A stretch of 64,000 nt of DNA, from NCBI RefSeq assembly GCF_000428125.1, contig NZ_ATZI01000001.1:682001-746000 (forward strand). The letters run 5' to 3'. Position numbers and translations under genes: made by a program. Origin of the DNA: Bacteroides graminisolvens DSM 19988 = JCM 15093 (GTDB lineage: Bacteria; Bacteroidota; Bacteroidia; Bacteroidales; Bacteroidaceae). This document shows, piece after piece, positions 15,001 to 30,000 of this stretch; the first letter of the stretch is position 1; each line of letters begins with the position of its first letter. Under the pieces are notes generated by a model that worked only from the letters and a program-made list of their open reading frames with translations, made no database searches and was not told the DNA's origin.

Positions 15001-18000
15001 CATGAATACCAACAAGAGCAAAGTACGAAAGGCAAAAGAATATGCTCATCCCATGCGACAGCCCGACGAAAACAAAGGCCACAAACCCAATACCAATCCA
15101 CGGGGTCACAAAGAAAAACCGGGTTACCACGCAAAACGGTACCCTCAAAGAAACAACAAAACCATCCCCAAATAACGCAAATCCCACAAAACTGAGACAC
15201 CTCCCCAGAAAGACCACAAAGACCAAACAACCCGCACAAAGATTAACCAGCAAAACAAAGGACAAGTAAGCAAAGGATCACAAAAACGACCTTCTTGCCC
15301 AACACAGGGCAAACATAAAAAAATACGTAGCAAAAAAAACAGCCACCGTCAACGCCCACAACACCGAATGAACAAGGAAAAAAAACAAAACGGGAAAAAC
15401 AAGAAAACAGGAGAAAAGCAAACCCAGAACCGTAATGCGAAACCACAGGCACCGCCCAGAAGCCCACAGAAAGGACCGCAATGAAAACCTCAACCCCCGG
15501 TTTAGCATACCAAGCGAGAATAAACCGGCCCAGGAGGTCGACACCCTGACCGCAAAAAACCCAGCCCAAGACTACATCAAAACTCCCACAAACGCTAGAC
15601 TCACGGACCTAAGCTTCCGAAAACAGAAACAAATCAAAATCCCTTAAAAGGAGCCAAAAAAAGAACAACCTTCGGAGCGGAAAAAGAACAAAAAACAAAA
15701 CACATCTACACCTACCCCATCACCCAAAGAAAAAAAACAAATGAAAACAATACCGAAGAAGACAAAAAACAACACAAAACAAAAGAAATATCGAATACAA
15801 ACCATACAGACAAACCCGAAATCGCCAAACAAAGACGTGACACCACGGACCATACGCAAGAGAAACGCGAACACGAAAGCAATGGCGCAACAAATAAAGA
15901 AGAAAATACCAGCCACACCACAAAAAACAGCAGGCCAAAAGCCGGTTCCGGTACAACCCAAGCAAACAGCTCAGCCGAAGGTGACTCAAGAGGTTCTTGC
16001 TCCGGAAAAACCAATTATACAAACAAGGACAAATATCAGCTCGCCAGAAAAGAACAAAACAACGGGAAGCCACCGAAAGGCAAGAAGAACCAACAAGACA
16101 CATCCCCTTCCGACACAACGGGACGGCGCCGAAACCGAGAAAAGGAAAGAAACAGCCCCACATCGAGAGACGACCTCAAAGGCCGAGGAACAAAGAACAA
16201 AACCAGCAACCACCAAAGATCAAAAATGGCACGAAAAAACACTGACCGACCCAACGAAGGTGAGAAAGAAACACGAGAACAAACAAACACAACGGAAAAC
16301 GACATGGACGGAACAAACCGCGACAAAATCCGGAAGACAGGACCCAAACCGAAACAAAGGGGCAAAAAGAACATCAAATGAGAAACAACCACAAAAAACA
16401 AACAGCGCCTAGACTGCTCAAGCATCAAAAAATAAAGAAACCCATCAAGCCACACCATAAACAAAAAGAAAACAAAAAGCTAGAGACAGATGGCAAGAAA
16501 AGAAAAGAAGGGCAAACGAAGCAGCCAATCGAGCAAGCCGGGACAAAGGAAAAACCCGAGCCGGGAACTGAAGCGCGACGAGAGTAAGCAAACAACAGTA
16601 GGAATGAAGAATGACCGCAAGGCCAAAATACACACGTACCGGAACGAAAGGACAAAACGGCACACAACAAAAGCAGCCAATGGGAAGGTCGGAGGCAACA
16701 GAAGAAAAAACGCAAGACGAAACGAAAATCGCTCACAAATGAACCACGTACCAGACGCCATCATCAAACAACACAAAGAGAGTGAAAAACACGCAACCAA
16801 GGAAGGGAACAGAACAGGCCGGAACCGCAGGCGCCACCTGCACCACAAAGGCAAAAACAACAAGAAAAAACAACAAGAGACACATGAGACCAAACCAGAC
16901 AACACCTAACCGCAAAACAGCCACCTGGAAAAAAAGAAATTAGACCACAACAAATACACGAAAAAAAATAACGGAATAAACAAAAGCAAAAACAAAAAGA
17001 AAGAAAAAGACAGTAGGAGTAAACACAACAGCAGCATCCTGAACAAAGGGAAACAACAAAGCAAGAAACAACCAACAACCAACACCAAAAAAACAATCAC
17101 TCCAGAGCCAAGCAACAAAACAAAAAACAAAAAGCGACGAGACAATGAGTACATTCAAAAAAGTTCAGGAAGGAAGCCACCAAATAAACACCGCCGAAAC
17201 AACGGTCCAAAAACAAAGACCAACAAGAACAAAAAAGACCGCCTCCGCCAAAAACCAAATGCACACAAAGAATGAACCAACAACAAAAACAAAGGAACAG
17301 AACAAGACACAGAAAACGAAAACGAAGGCTACCCCAAACAAAAAAAAAAAAAATTCGGCACAAATGAAGAAAGCGAACAAAAAAATCACAGACGAACGAA
17401 AAACCAAAAATAAACACAAAGAAGAGGTCCAGCACGAACGGGCGGCAAAGAAAACAACCATCCAGAAGATCAACGAACCAAGGAAACCACCAACAACCAA
17501 CAAAGAAAAAACCACGCAGAAAAAGAAAACCAAAGCAAAAACGCTTACGCAACAAGAAAAACCCACGAAGACAGCAACGCATCCGTCTCCAACCAAAACG
17601 AAAACGAACGCTCAGAAGACGCTGAAAAACGCGGAAACAGTAAAGAAGACGGAGATGAATAACAACCACTGGACACAGAGCAAGGTACGAACAACAAAAC
17701 AGGGAAAACCAGACACAAAACGCACAGAAGCGACAACCAAACACCACGCAACAACACACACACGCAACAAGGACAACAAGGGGAAGAACACACCTAGCAA
17801 CTCAAACACCAAAGAATTGCCGAAAGGAGATAACTACGTACACATGCACATGAAGTAAAGAAACAACCGGACAAGAAAAACACCCGGGACAACGAACCCA
17901 AATGAGCACACCAAGAATACAACTATCTCACAAACAAGAATAAAAACAAGGACGAAGACCGGCAACAAACGCCAGACGAGTTCCCGCTGAATGACCAAAA

Positions 18001-21000
18001 CACGCCCGAAAAAAAGGAACACAAAGATCAACCCAACAAAGACGCAGAAGCGGCCCATCAGGCAAACACCAACCAGCACAAAACCAATCAGAAGGAAAAG
18101 GCAGACAACCACGAAGGCAAAAGAACCAACAAACAACACAACAAGAAACGAGTGCAATACACGCACAAGACCATCAGGGCGGCAGACGAAAACGGGCCAC
18201 AAACCGACACCCACAACAACTTCCACCCGAAACCAAAAAAAAAAAAACGGATACAACACCCCAAAGAAATGCAAGAATACATGAACCACCATAACAACAA
18301 CGACAACTGGAACAACGCCTACCGCCAAATTCAACCCAACAAGACGCAAGCGACAGACAGTGATGGCGACTTCAAAAAACCGAGCCAGAACCAAGAGAAC
18401 GCAGTCAGGAAACACGCCAACGAAAAACCCCACCTGGACCCCTCAAACAAGAAGGAGGACAAGAAACAATCACATAAGACTGACCAAAGCCGCGAACCCA
18501 AAATAACCAGACCACAAGGCACTGACAAACACAAAAAAAACTACAAGATAAAGCACACAACCAACGCAACTCGTAAAAAAACACATGACGGAAACAACGT
18601 AAACCAAAAAAACAAGATAGAACAGAAAAAACACCACCGGACAAACAGAAAATGGAGAAAAACAACAATCAACAAGAACCAACAACCCTACAAGAACGTA
18701 ATGATCAAGCCTGCAGAAGCAACAATCCAACAAAAAAAAGCACCAACAACCAAAACCAACAACCACAAAAACGAAGGACGAAAACGCCCCAAAAAAAGGA
18801 AACCCATGATTGCCGACGAAGAAAGCGAATAGGGAGTACCTTTAAACATTCAGCCCGAGAAGGAGACCTACTCACAACAAGAAAAACACAAAGGGCTGAA
18901 CCCTAAAAACAGCCTAAAAAAAGAACCACAATCAGAACGAATCAACAACCTGGCAAGAGCCGGTGAACACGCCAACAAAAGGAACAAGAGAAACCCCGAA
19001 AAAACCGCAAAACGCACCATCAACAACAAAAACACGGTCAATAAAAAAAAAAACCAAGATATCCCTATGAAAAAGGCACAGATGAGTGCCAAAAACGGGA
19101 ATAAGACGCACAAAAAGGGGAACAGGTAACACCAAAAAAAAAACACCACTAGGAAAACAAAACAGAAGAAACAAAAACTGAGTCAAATGAGAAACGTAAA
19201 AATGCAAACAATCCCGGGATGCAGCCATGATAATACACCCGAACCGAAAAAGGACAAAGACACAAGGCCTAAAGCCGTTAAACAGAAAAACACCAATAGG
19301 AGAGTAAAACACCGGACCAACAAGACCATAACAGAAACAGAACCCGAAATATAACAAACTGATACAAAGAAAGGCACCGATATCAAAAAACCCGAAGGTG
19401 CCAAAGAATATGAAAAAACAGGCAATGTGCTAAAAATAACAATACCAAAAGGCATAAAAGTGAATAATGAAAACGTATACCTAAAAAATAAAGTCAAAAA
19501 CAAGCACGAAGAAACACGGAGACGAACCTGCAAACTGAATGACACATATACAGAAGTGATCGAACAGCCTAAACGAACCATAACCATACCAGTGCCAAAA
19601 TAAGCCAAGATCAAAAATACGGTAAAGCACAATAAAACTTCCACAGGAAACATCGAAATACACACATCCAGACAGGCAAAGAAATTAAGTAATCCTATAA
19701 AATAAACTGAAGAAAAAAACAACGAAAACAAAACTAATACGGTAACGAACATCCCGACCGATACACAGAGCGCCGGAGACGGAGCAAACGCAGAGACAGA
19801 AAAGGAACGAAATACCGAAGAAAAACAAGCGGCAACCAGGAGGAGCAACAATGTTACCAAAACGCACTACAGCACATACCAAGACGGACAGACAGGAAAA
19901 GTAGACCTGAGCAAACACAAAATCATCAGCTAAAATCCGCAAAAAGACAGAGACAGCGACAAAAAGGAAAAAAGCGAAAAGCAAACCCACGCAGAAAGCA
20001 GTGCATAAGGCAAAAGCAAAAACCCTTAAAAAAATGGCAGGAACCGCCTACGGAACAGCGAAGAAACCTACAATGACACCAACTGCGGCGCTACCAAAAA
20101 CGGAAAAAACACAAAAAACCGCTGGGGACAATCAGAAAAATCCAGTGAAAGAACAGGCGGCGCATGGAAAGGCAACAACCAAAAACACAACTCCCACACC
20201 CTCTACAACAATTCGACGACGAACAACGGGAAAAAGAAAAACAACTAAACATCCGATACAGGCTACCGAACCAACAACAGTACAGCAAAATAGCACATCG
20301 ATAAAGACTGCGGAGACTAAGACAAAAACGAAGCATAAAGAACCAACCACGAAGGCGATGAACGGGGCAAGGGGAGCGAAGGGCCTAACGCGGAAAACAA
20401 AGAACAAGCCGAAGGCTAAAGAGGAAGCAGCAAAAGTAGAGGCAAAAGAGGCCACAAACGCTAGACCAACGCCAAACAAGCATCGAAGGAAAAATACCAC
20501 GACAAAGTAGCAAAACTGACAAAAAACGCAATAGAATACAAAACCGGAAAATAAAACCAATACATCAAAACAACAAAAAATTCACACACACGCGCTGCTC
20601 GAATCAGGAAATCGTGCAGCAGCAGAAAAGATGAAAACGATCCCGCAAGAACAAAAAAGAACTGAGAAAGAACCAAAACTAAATTCGAAACCAAAAATAC
20701 CATAAACAGACAGAACCAATAAAAACAAACCGGAGGATAGGTAGGACAAACGATGCAAAAATAAGAACCGCAGGCAAAAGAATAAAAGATCAGGTACCGA
20801 AACGACAAACAAACGAAACAAGCACACACCTACCACACAACAGGAGCAGTAAGGACTAAGGAAGCGCCCTCAAACAACCCAATAGACGAAACGAGAAAAG
20901 GCGGAGGACCAACAAAAAACGAGGCTGAAACTAGAACCGAAAGTACCATATACAAACCATAAGACCAAATCTAATACACCAACGAAACAGGGAACAAATA

Positions 21001-24000
21001 GCAACCTACCCCATCAAAGAAAGAACAGCGCGCAAAGTAAGCCAAAGCATCTGAGAAAAAAACATGGAACAAGAAACGTACATTCTAGCGGAAAGACGAC
21101 ATATAACGATAGAGCAAAAAGCACTAACGCGACCCCTGCGTGTACGAAGAAGAAAAACACAACTATCACAGCCAAACATCAACAGGAAAAAAAGGAAAAA
21201 GAGGACAAGAAGAACAAACCGCAACAAATAAGAAAAACAAGGAACAGCTAAACGAATACAGCAAAATGAGGTGCAAACGTTACGAAGAATCGACAGAACT
21301 CTTCAAAAAACCAAATTGATGGCAGCAAAGCAAGTAACAAAAGCACGCAGACAGACACAAACTACAATAAATCAAAGGAAAAAAAACAAACCAAAGCAAA
21401 CCAAAAAAAAAAAATAACGCAACAACATAACATAAAGACCATGAAAGGCTACGAGAATCACGCGGTGAAAATGCAAGAAAAAAACCGAACGAACACAATA
21501 ATCGATAAACCGGGGGATGGAGACCTAAGCAATCCGGTAAAAACAACACCGAAAGAGGAGCCACGCACAAAGAACCAGAAAACGCAAGGAGATAAGGCGC
21601 ACACACAATAAGACAACAAGAAGAAAGAACACGAAAGTGCGGATTAACACAAGGAAGCACCCTCAAATATGCAACCACAAAACAGATGAAAAGAATGGAA
21701 AAAAGTAAGCGCGGCTCAGAGAATAACGAGAGAGAAACATAAGAAAAAAATCAAAAGGAACGATACAATAAAACAAAAAGCTACAAAAAGAACACAAGGA
21801 AAGGAAAAACACCAACGAAAGCAGAGAAAAACGGACGGTCATTAGTCCACGGCACAGACTCATCAAAATAAAAAAAGGGTAGAAAAAAATCGCAAGAGAA
21901 CAACAACAAAAGAAACATAAAAGGGGAAGAAAAAGAAAACGAAGGAAAAGGAATAATCAGAGAAAGAGAGGGCGAATTATGACACACCCCGGCGCACAAT
22001 AAATAGAACAAAACAATATGCAAAGAGAAAAACAGATGAGTGGCTAAAAAAAAAGACAAAGCCGATTACACAAACCGAATCTACAAAACCAAGAAAAATA
22101 CATGATATAAAAAAAAAAAGTCAGGAACTAGAGAGAAAAGCAATAATAAAGAAAAACAAAAAAAAAAATAGCACAAATAATTATAAAGAGAAACAGTAGA
22201 AAAATGAAAAAGTAGATCCAGACAAAAAGGTAAAAAAAACAGGGAGCAAACGAAACAATAAAATCTAAAAAAAAAAAGCAACAAAGCAAGAGACAGACAT
22301 GCGTAAAAAAGAAGAAATGAAAACTGAAAAAGGAAAAGCACCATAGTATCTAGACCAATCAAAAAAAAAAGACAAGACAACTACAGATTAGTCTAAAGAT
22401 AAAAAAACTAAAATAGGAACTAAAACAAAAAAGATAGACACAACGTATGCAACAGAGAATACTGGAAACACAGAAAAACATAATAAACAGAACACCTACC
22501 AAGAAAGGAAAAAAATAAAAGATGGTTCACACAAAGCAAGAAGAAAGAATGCTGAAAATACAGGACAGAATGCCCAGAAAGAGATTTCAAAACAGGCAAC
22601 TAATCAGAATAGAAATACGAACCATCCGCGCCAGGCACAAACAAAAGAACAAAAACAAAATCAAAAAAAACGGCTCCTAACGAATGCAGAAGAGCCGACT
22701 CCAAAGACTAAAATATAGAGAAATACGCACAATAAAGAGGTGCGAACCAAGAAGGCAAGCAGCAAAATAAGAAAGAACGATGAAGGAAATAAACTGGACC
22801 TGTCCGCGGCTCATAAAAAATCACATCCAAGGAAAGCACAACGTAGAGCTAATACGACTACGGGTGCAAACAAGATCAAACATTCTAAAAAGCGTGATAC
22901 AGCTAAACGCGAAAAACTCACACCGGAATAACAAATAACAACGCAGTATGAAACGAAAAAAGAAACAAAAGAAATGGAGGATAAAAAGCAAAAAGACAAT
23001 TTCGTCGAGCAATATAAACACTATGCCGCAATCTCAGAAAATAACCAAAGAGCAAAAACAACAAATACCAACCGCAATACCAGAGAACATCAACCCAGAG
23101 CCAAAACGCAAGATGCCTGGGAGACCAAATCAAGTCGGTCTTGTGGCGGCGACAAAGAAAAGACAGCAGGATGCAGGGCACCCAACAGCATGCCTAACTA
23201 AACATCAGAAAGCCACCGACAAGAGCAGAGAAAAGAATAAAGACAACAGAACGAAAAAAAATAGAAAAAATACGCACAGAATCCAAAAATAACCTAAACA
23301 CAACACGAGATCCGCCATCCAAAAGAATCAGAGCAAAATACCAAAAAAAGAAAGAAAATCAAACGAGCCGGAAAACAAGAAACCAAGACCTAAACTGCAC
23401 CTAACTCAAAAGAAAGCACCTAGCAAAGTAGATTACGTAAAGGACAAGCCGCACAAGCAGGCGAAAGAGAAAGGCAAGAAGGATAAGAAATACCTACCGA
23501 AGGTACTGAACTAATGAAGGGCGGACGACCCTGCAAAAAAAACCCGCGCGAAACAAAAGGAGGCTCAGCAACAAAAAATGAAAGAGCAACATGCGACAAG
23601 AAGAAGACTGGAAAGCAATAACAGAAGAGCAAAAACAGAAAGAAACCAACAAAAGACCAATACGCAACGGGCACGTGCAAAAATACACATGAAAAACGCG
23701 CCAGAACAAGCACGAGAAGCAGAAAAAGCAAAGACGCCAAAGACGTACCAACACAAAAAGAAAGCAGCGCAAACGCAGTACAACGAGACAACTCACGCTA
23801 AACAGAAAGGGGGGAAAAATATAAAAAAGGAAAACCTTACCCAGAAATATCAAAGTTGACAAACAAAACTAGCATCAAATACACGTGAAAAGTAGACCAC
23901 AAGCATAAGCTCGAAAAACGAAATGAAGATAATACCGGAAAATAAAAGACCGACAAAACAAGTAAAAAAAAAAACGCAGAAGGAAGAAAATTCAAACTCC

Positions 24001-27000
24001 TCAAATCAAGAGGCGAAAAGGTGGAAAGGGATTACAACTGAAGCGAGAACAAAACCGACAAGGACCGAACTAAAAGAGGAATAAAACCAATAAACAAAGA
24101 AGAAACATCCGCAACAAGGGCGCCCGGAAAAGACCAAAAAAGAAGAAAAATGCGGCAGAATAAGAACAAAACAAATACTCAAAATTCGGGTGAAAACCGT
24201 GCCAATGCAAGGTAAAATCGCAGAAGCAAAAAAGAACCTGAAAAGCGCAGCAAAAGCAAAGCGAAACCCCGAAGATACAAGCAAACCAAATGAACCGAAA
24301 ACACATCAAAATGAAAAAAAGAGAAAAAAAAGAGTAGAAAAAGGGGAAAAACGTCTCTCCAGACCAAACAGCAGCCGACCAGGCAAACCTGTTGTGCGAT
24401 AGCATAAGAAGAAAGAATAGAAATTGCCTCAAACAATCAAAAAGAAGATCAAAACAAAACACAGTCACAAGCCAATACATATACCTCAAACAGAAACCAA
24501 TAATAACAAAGGCATTCCGGAACCACAAAAAAACAAAGAAACCGCACAACACGAAAAAAGACACAATCAAACAGCAAGCGAGGGAAAAACTGATCAATAG
24601 TGAAACAAAAGATAGAAGACAACTTAGTAACCATCCGAATAAAACTAGAATAAATAGAAAAAGGAAAGACATTGACCCAAACAGCAAAAAAGCCCTTACC
24701 TACAAATATAGTGAACACAAACAAAGAAACAAGCAAGGCAAACTTAGGTAAAGAAAAAAAAGCAATTGCTCCAGTGTTAACACAAAACATTGACACATCG
24801 GAAATCACGCAAACAAGAAATCATTCCGAAATGGACCAGCCAGTGTTGTGTTGAACATACAGGGCAATACACACAATCACGAAGGATAGACTAAAGATGA
24901 CAGCAAGCCAAAAGAAAAGACAAGAAAAACGACCAGCTACCAACAAGCAATACAGGCCGTTATTAAGCAGACCACACAGCTAACATCCAACTCCACATAT
25001 GAGAAGACAACTGCAAAGTCAAGAACAAACTAACACAACAAAAACAAAAAAGCTAAGGGAAAGTACGAGGATAAAAACAACAAAGGCGAGCAACGCAAAA
25101 AAACTGTAACAGATATTACGCACAAAAAGAAGAGTGGTGGGGGCCATCATGATACACAGCGTAAACCCAAAAATCCAGAAGACTAGCAGTATTAAAAGGA
25201 TGTGACAAGCAATGGGAGCCCACGAAACTCTTAATGAAAAAATCACGATATATGCCAGAATTCCAACTAATAGATTTCGAAATCCAAAAATAGCCCCTAG
25301 CAAAACTCAAAAAGCTTGATAGTATAGGCACCAAAAAAAAAAGGAAATATCAAGAATAATGAGAAGAGGCGGGTTGGAGGAAAACAAGATACCAAGAAAA
25401 AAACGCATGGCAAACGACCCGAATGGCCAAAGTGCACCGGTCGACGGGAAGACCAAAAGAACAATATATTAAGTTCTGAATAAGCCAAAAATCAAACATT
25501 GAGGAAAACAACAAACGGTTTAAAAAACAAAAATAGAAAAAATAAAAAATCAATAAGAATAAAACTACAGTGAAAACCAGAAAGAAGCTCTGGCAGGTAC
25601 TTAAACAGGGCAAAAAGAGAGGAGCTGAAACGGCAAACGGGACAAATCACGCAACAAAATGTGGGAAGGACAGTAGCATTATTAATGAAGTCCGTGAAAA
25701 TACAGAGCGAACAGAAATAAAGGACATATAACAAAACAAAGCCTTAAAGAAAATCAGCGCGAGTACGCCATAACCTACAAGGAAAGCCCAAGGGACGAAA
25801 GATAAACTAAGCGGAAAAGGCAAAAAAAGAAAAGAAGCCGTAAAGCGCAATAACATACCCTGCAAAGACAAAAGCAAAGCTACAGCATTAAAAACACGTG
25901 CAGGATGTCTCCGTACTAAAGCACAAAACAGAAAACAGACTACCGAAACCACCAAAAGATTCCTTGAAAAAATCCCTCAATTACACGGTAAGGCGAACAC
26001 CTATAAAGTAAATCACAAGAAAAAGACCGACACTAAAGAAAAAACCTGAGATGCCAGGAGCCAAGGCAATAACCCAAAGAGAAACGAGAAGAAAATAAGG
26101 ATAACAAATCGGAAATGGCAATATCCTAGTAATGACGGACAAGAAAACGAAAGAACCAAGCTCCAAAAACATAACTAAAACAAGCCCAAAAAAACATGTG
26201 CAAACAAAAGCAACAAGGTGTATACGACCAGAGGTATATCGCATCAAGAAACGAAAAGAGGAAAAACCGCAGACACGGGCGAAAACCAAAAAACCATTAC
26301 AGAAAACACCAAAGCCAAAGCACGGAAAAGAAAACCGGCAAAAGAACCGCACAAATCCGCTATACAAAGCACTACAGTTGTGTGCACCAAAACAGGAGCA
26401 ATGAATAAAACTACCGAAAAATCCAAAAACAAATGGAAATAAGCAGAGATAACAGACAGAGGAAGACCTCCTCTACATACAATGCCATAGCAAAGAGAGA
26501 AGGAAGATCACACTAGCAAAAAAACAACTAAATGTGCTCCCATTAATAAAAAAAGACTAGGAACTATATATCAAACAATCAGTAACTAACAAAGCACAAG
26601 CAAACAACACAAAATTGCGAGCATAAAACACGCAAACACACGAGGAGCGAAAAACAAACCAAGATCACAACGAAAAGCCAATTCTGACAGAGACAGCCCG
26701 AACGGAAGCGATGAAGAAGGGCACCAACAGACGAAAAATGACAAACTCCGTAAAGCACGTAGGAAAGAGAAAGCTGAAGGAGAAAAAAGAACATCTAAAG
26801 AAAAAAAAAGCAAAAAAAAAAATCATAGACGATAAACCATAGACAAAAAAGAGGAGAAACATAGAAGCACAACTAAAGAAGAAAATACAAGAACCCAAGT
26901 CGCTGAAGAAGCATACAACAAACAGACGCCCGCAAACGGCGCAGACCAAAACACAAGAGCAAATAAAGAAACAGAAGAAGAAGGAGCCAAGAATGACGAG

Positions 27001-30000
27001 ATAGGGAAAGCACCTGGAAAAGAAAGGGCCAAGATCAGGAAGCGGAAAGGGACGGTCAGTGAAACTACGCGCACCGCACGAAACGCACCACCAAATGAAC
27101 CCCAGCAACATTCTAGAAAGGAAATATCTCCACAAAAAGAAACTCACAGACAGGCAAAAGAAAAAGGCGAAGCAACACAAGAACAAGCACAAGAGAAAAC
27201 GAATAAAATGCGGGAGAAATACCAACAAAGAGAAGTCGACCATGAACAAAACAATCGCAAAGAGCCACGAGCTTACGCAGAAGAAACTAATAACCACACA
27301 GAAAACAACAGTCCGAAAAGTGAAAATGAAAAACTTCCCCGTCAAGCCCACAGATAAGAGAAGATACATACCCAAAAAGCCAACACAACTGGTAGAGACC
27401 CCAAAAGAGACGATGGACGAAGGCAAACAACCAGAGATATCCCTAAAAAACGTAAACATCTACCACAAAAGATTCGAAAAACAAATGGAAATGATGAACA
27501 AAACACTCGAAGAAAGAAAAGGCAAACAGAAAACATGAAAACTTAAAATGAAAAAAATGAAACCTTAAACGGAAAAAGAAAAAAATACCGACGACCTTAC
27601 CCCAAGAAACAAAGAAAACTGAAAACGAGAAGAACGAATGAATAAGTAAAGAGCGAAGAGCGAAGAAAAGTGTATTTATATCTCCGCGCCAAAAAAAAGC
27701 AAAATCGAGAACTTCAAAAGCAAAAAAAAAAACAGAAGGAAAACAAAACACAAGCAACACAACACACACAACGACTTGAACAACAAAACATACAAAAAAA
27801 ACAACGAAATAGAAAAAAAAAGAATCCAAAACAGACAAAACATGAAGTCCTTAAAAAGAAAACGCAGGACTGTCGGACACACAAAACAGGAAAAACTGAG
27901 CCGACAGAACAGCTAGAGACGAAAAAAGCACAAAATAAACGCTCCCCACAGCTAGTAAAACTAAGCAAGAAAAACACGCATATCCCACTACCCGGAGGAA
28001 ACAAAAAACATGAGGGACGGAAACAAGAGAATCGAAAAAAGGAAACTCAGGCTGAGAACTGTGACATGCAAAAAAGCCAGAAAGAAAGGAACAATTATGA
28101 TAGTGGCGAAGAACCAAAGAAACACAACGCTGATACAATTGAGGACGACAAAGATGCGAAGTATAGAAAGAGCGCGGAAATCGAAAAGATCAAACAAACA
28201 GAAGGGAATGAAGTACCAAATAAAAATAAATAGACACCTCAAAAGGCTAAGATAATGACCAGGTAGCAACACCATCCCCAAAAGGATAACCGCAAGAGAC
28301 AGAATACGGAGAACTATACAAAAAAGCAAGAAGCAGAGACAGGGTATAAACGGAACCAGCAAATGAATCCTAATAAAGCAGCAACGAAGAATGGAAAAGC
28401 GGGCGACCGCGCCCGCATAGAAAGGAACCGACGGAAGAAAAACGCGAATAGCAATAGCAAAGAAACCACGCCGGTACACACTGGACACAAACAAAATAGA
28501 GAGGACTCTACCATAGCAGAAAACTCTAAAGGAGAGGATGGTAACAAGATAAGCACTACATTCATGGAACACGAGAGTAAGAACGAACACAAAAAGACTG
28601 AAGAAGATTCTCCGACCGTCAGTAACAGTCAAGAGAAGAACGAAAAGCCAACTGATATAAAAGCAGGGCCGTCGACAGAGAATCAACAGAAAGAGACCGC
28701 CCACAGAACAAAAAGGATTAAGCTTACGAAGAAAGACACGCCCGATAACAAAAGTAATCACATGAAGAAACCGGGACCAAATCAACAAGAAACCAGGCAG
28801 CGTGGAAAGAAAAAAACACAAAATTCTCACATCCCGGGGACGGCAAAGACAGCAGCCTCCTCGCATGAAAAACGCAGCCAAGGGAATCATGCCGAGACAG
28901 AGAATCATACCTCTAAACACCTCAAAGAACAAGGAAAAACCACGCACCTACGGAAGGGAATTAACAACCGAAGACAAGGAAAAAAACGCGATGAACAGAA
29001 ACAGCCTAAACAAAAAAAACCAAAGAACGATAAAAAGAAAGACTGCATTAATCACAATAAGATGAGCCCGGAAAAAAGAAAAAAAAAGCCCAAAGGAAAT
29101 GCGGAAAAGAAGGACCGGAAAAGGGGCACGAGCCAAACACAACAACACCACAAATAAAAAACGGCGAAAAAAAAGAATCCAAACGAAAAAGGGCGTAACA
29201 AAAAACAAAAAAAGGCCAGACATAAATTAGCGGCAAACGACATCACCAAACCTCAAAAAGCCCATAAAGTTCGGAATAAAGAACAAACAAAACAAACAAA
29301 GAAACACAAAAAAGAAATCGGACAAAGTCAGACGGAGGATCTAAAAAGAAAAAGTGCACCAAAAAGTAAAAAAGAGAAAAGGGTGCGCAACATCAAACAC
29401 AGAAAAACCAACACCACGAAAAAAAGCAACCCGCAATGTGAAAAGAAACACAGGAAATAGGACACGAATGAAAGCACACGGCCACAGAAAAAAATACAAC
29501 AGAACCATCCACAAGAAACAAAAAAAAGAAACCCGCCGCACCGGATGCCGATGCTGCAGCAAACAAAGGAGTCTGGTAAAGAACCAGAAAGAAAGCCGTA
29601 AGATCACGCACGCAAAGACCGATCGCAATCACCCAAGACAGGCTGTCGCCCCGAAGCAACTCAGCAACAGAACAACAGCCACGGCAAGCACGCACGCCAT
29701 AAATTGGAAACAAAACCCAGTGTAACAACTGGGCTAAAACAAATGAAAAAGAAAACGGCATAAAGAAATCAAATAATTAAGAAAAAAACAAACCTCAACC
29801 AAAAGAAAGGAGGAATTACTAGCAAGCAATAATATGTATACGGCAGCGAAACAGATAACGTGGCCACACAAACAAACATGAAACAAGAAATCAAAGATAT
29901 AACAACAAAACCCAATAAGGAACAGGACCCCTAACCCACGGGAAAAAAGACTACCGACTACCAATCCCAGAAAAAGGACTATGACGCGGTAAGTGAACTC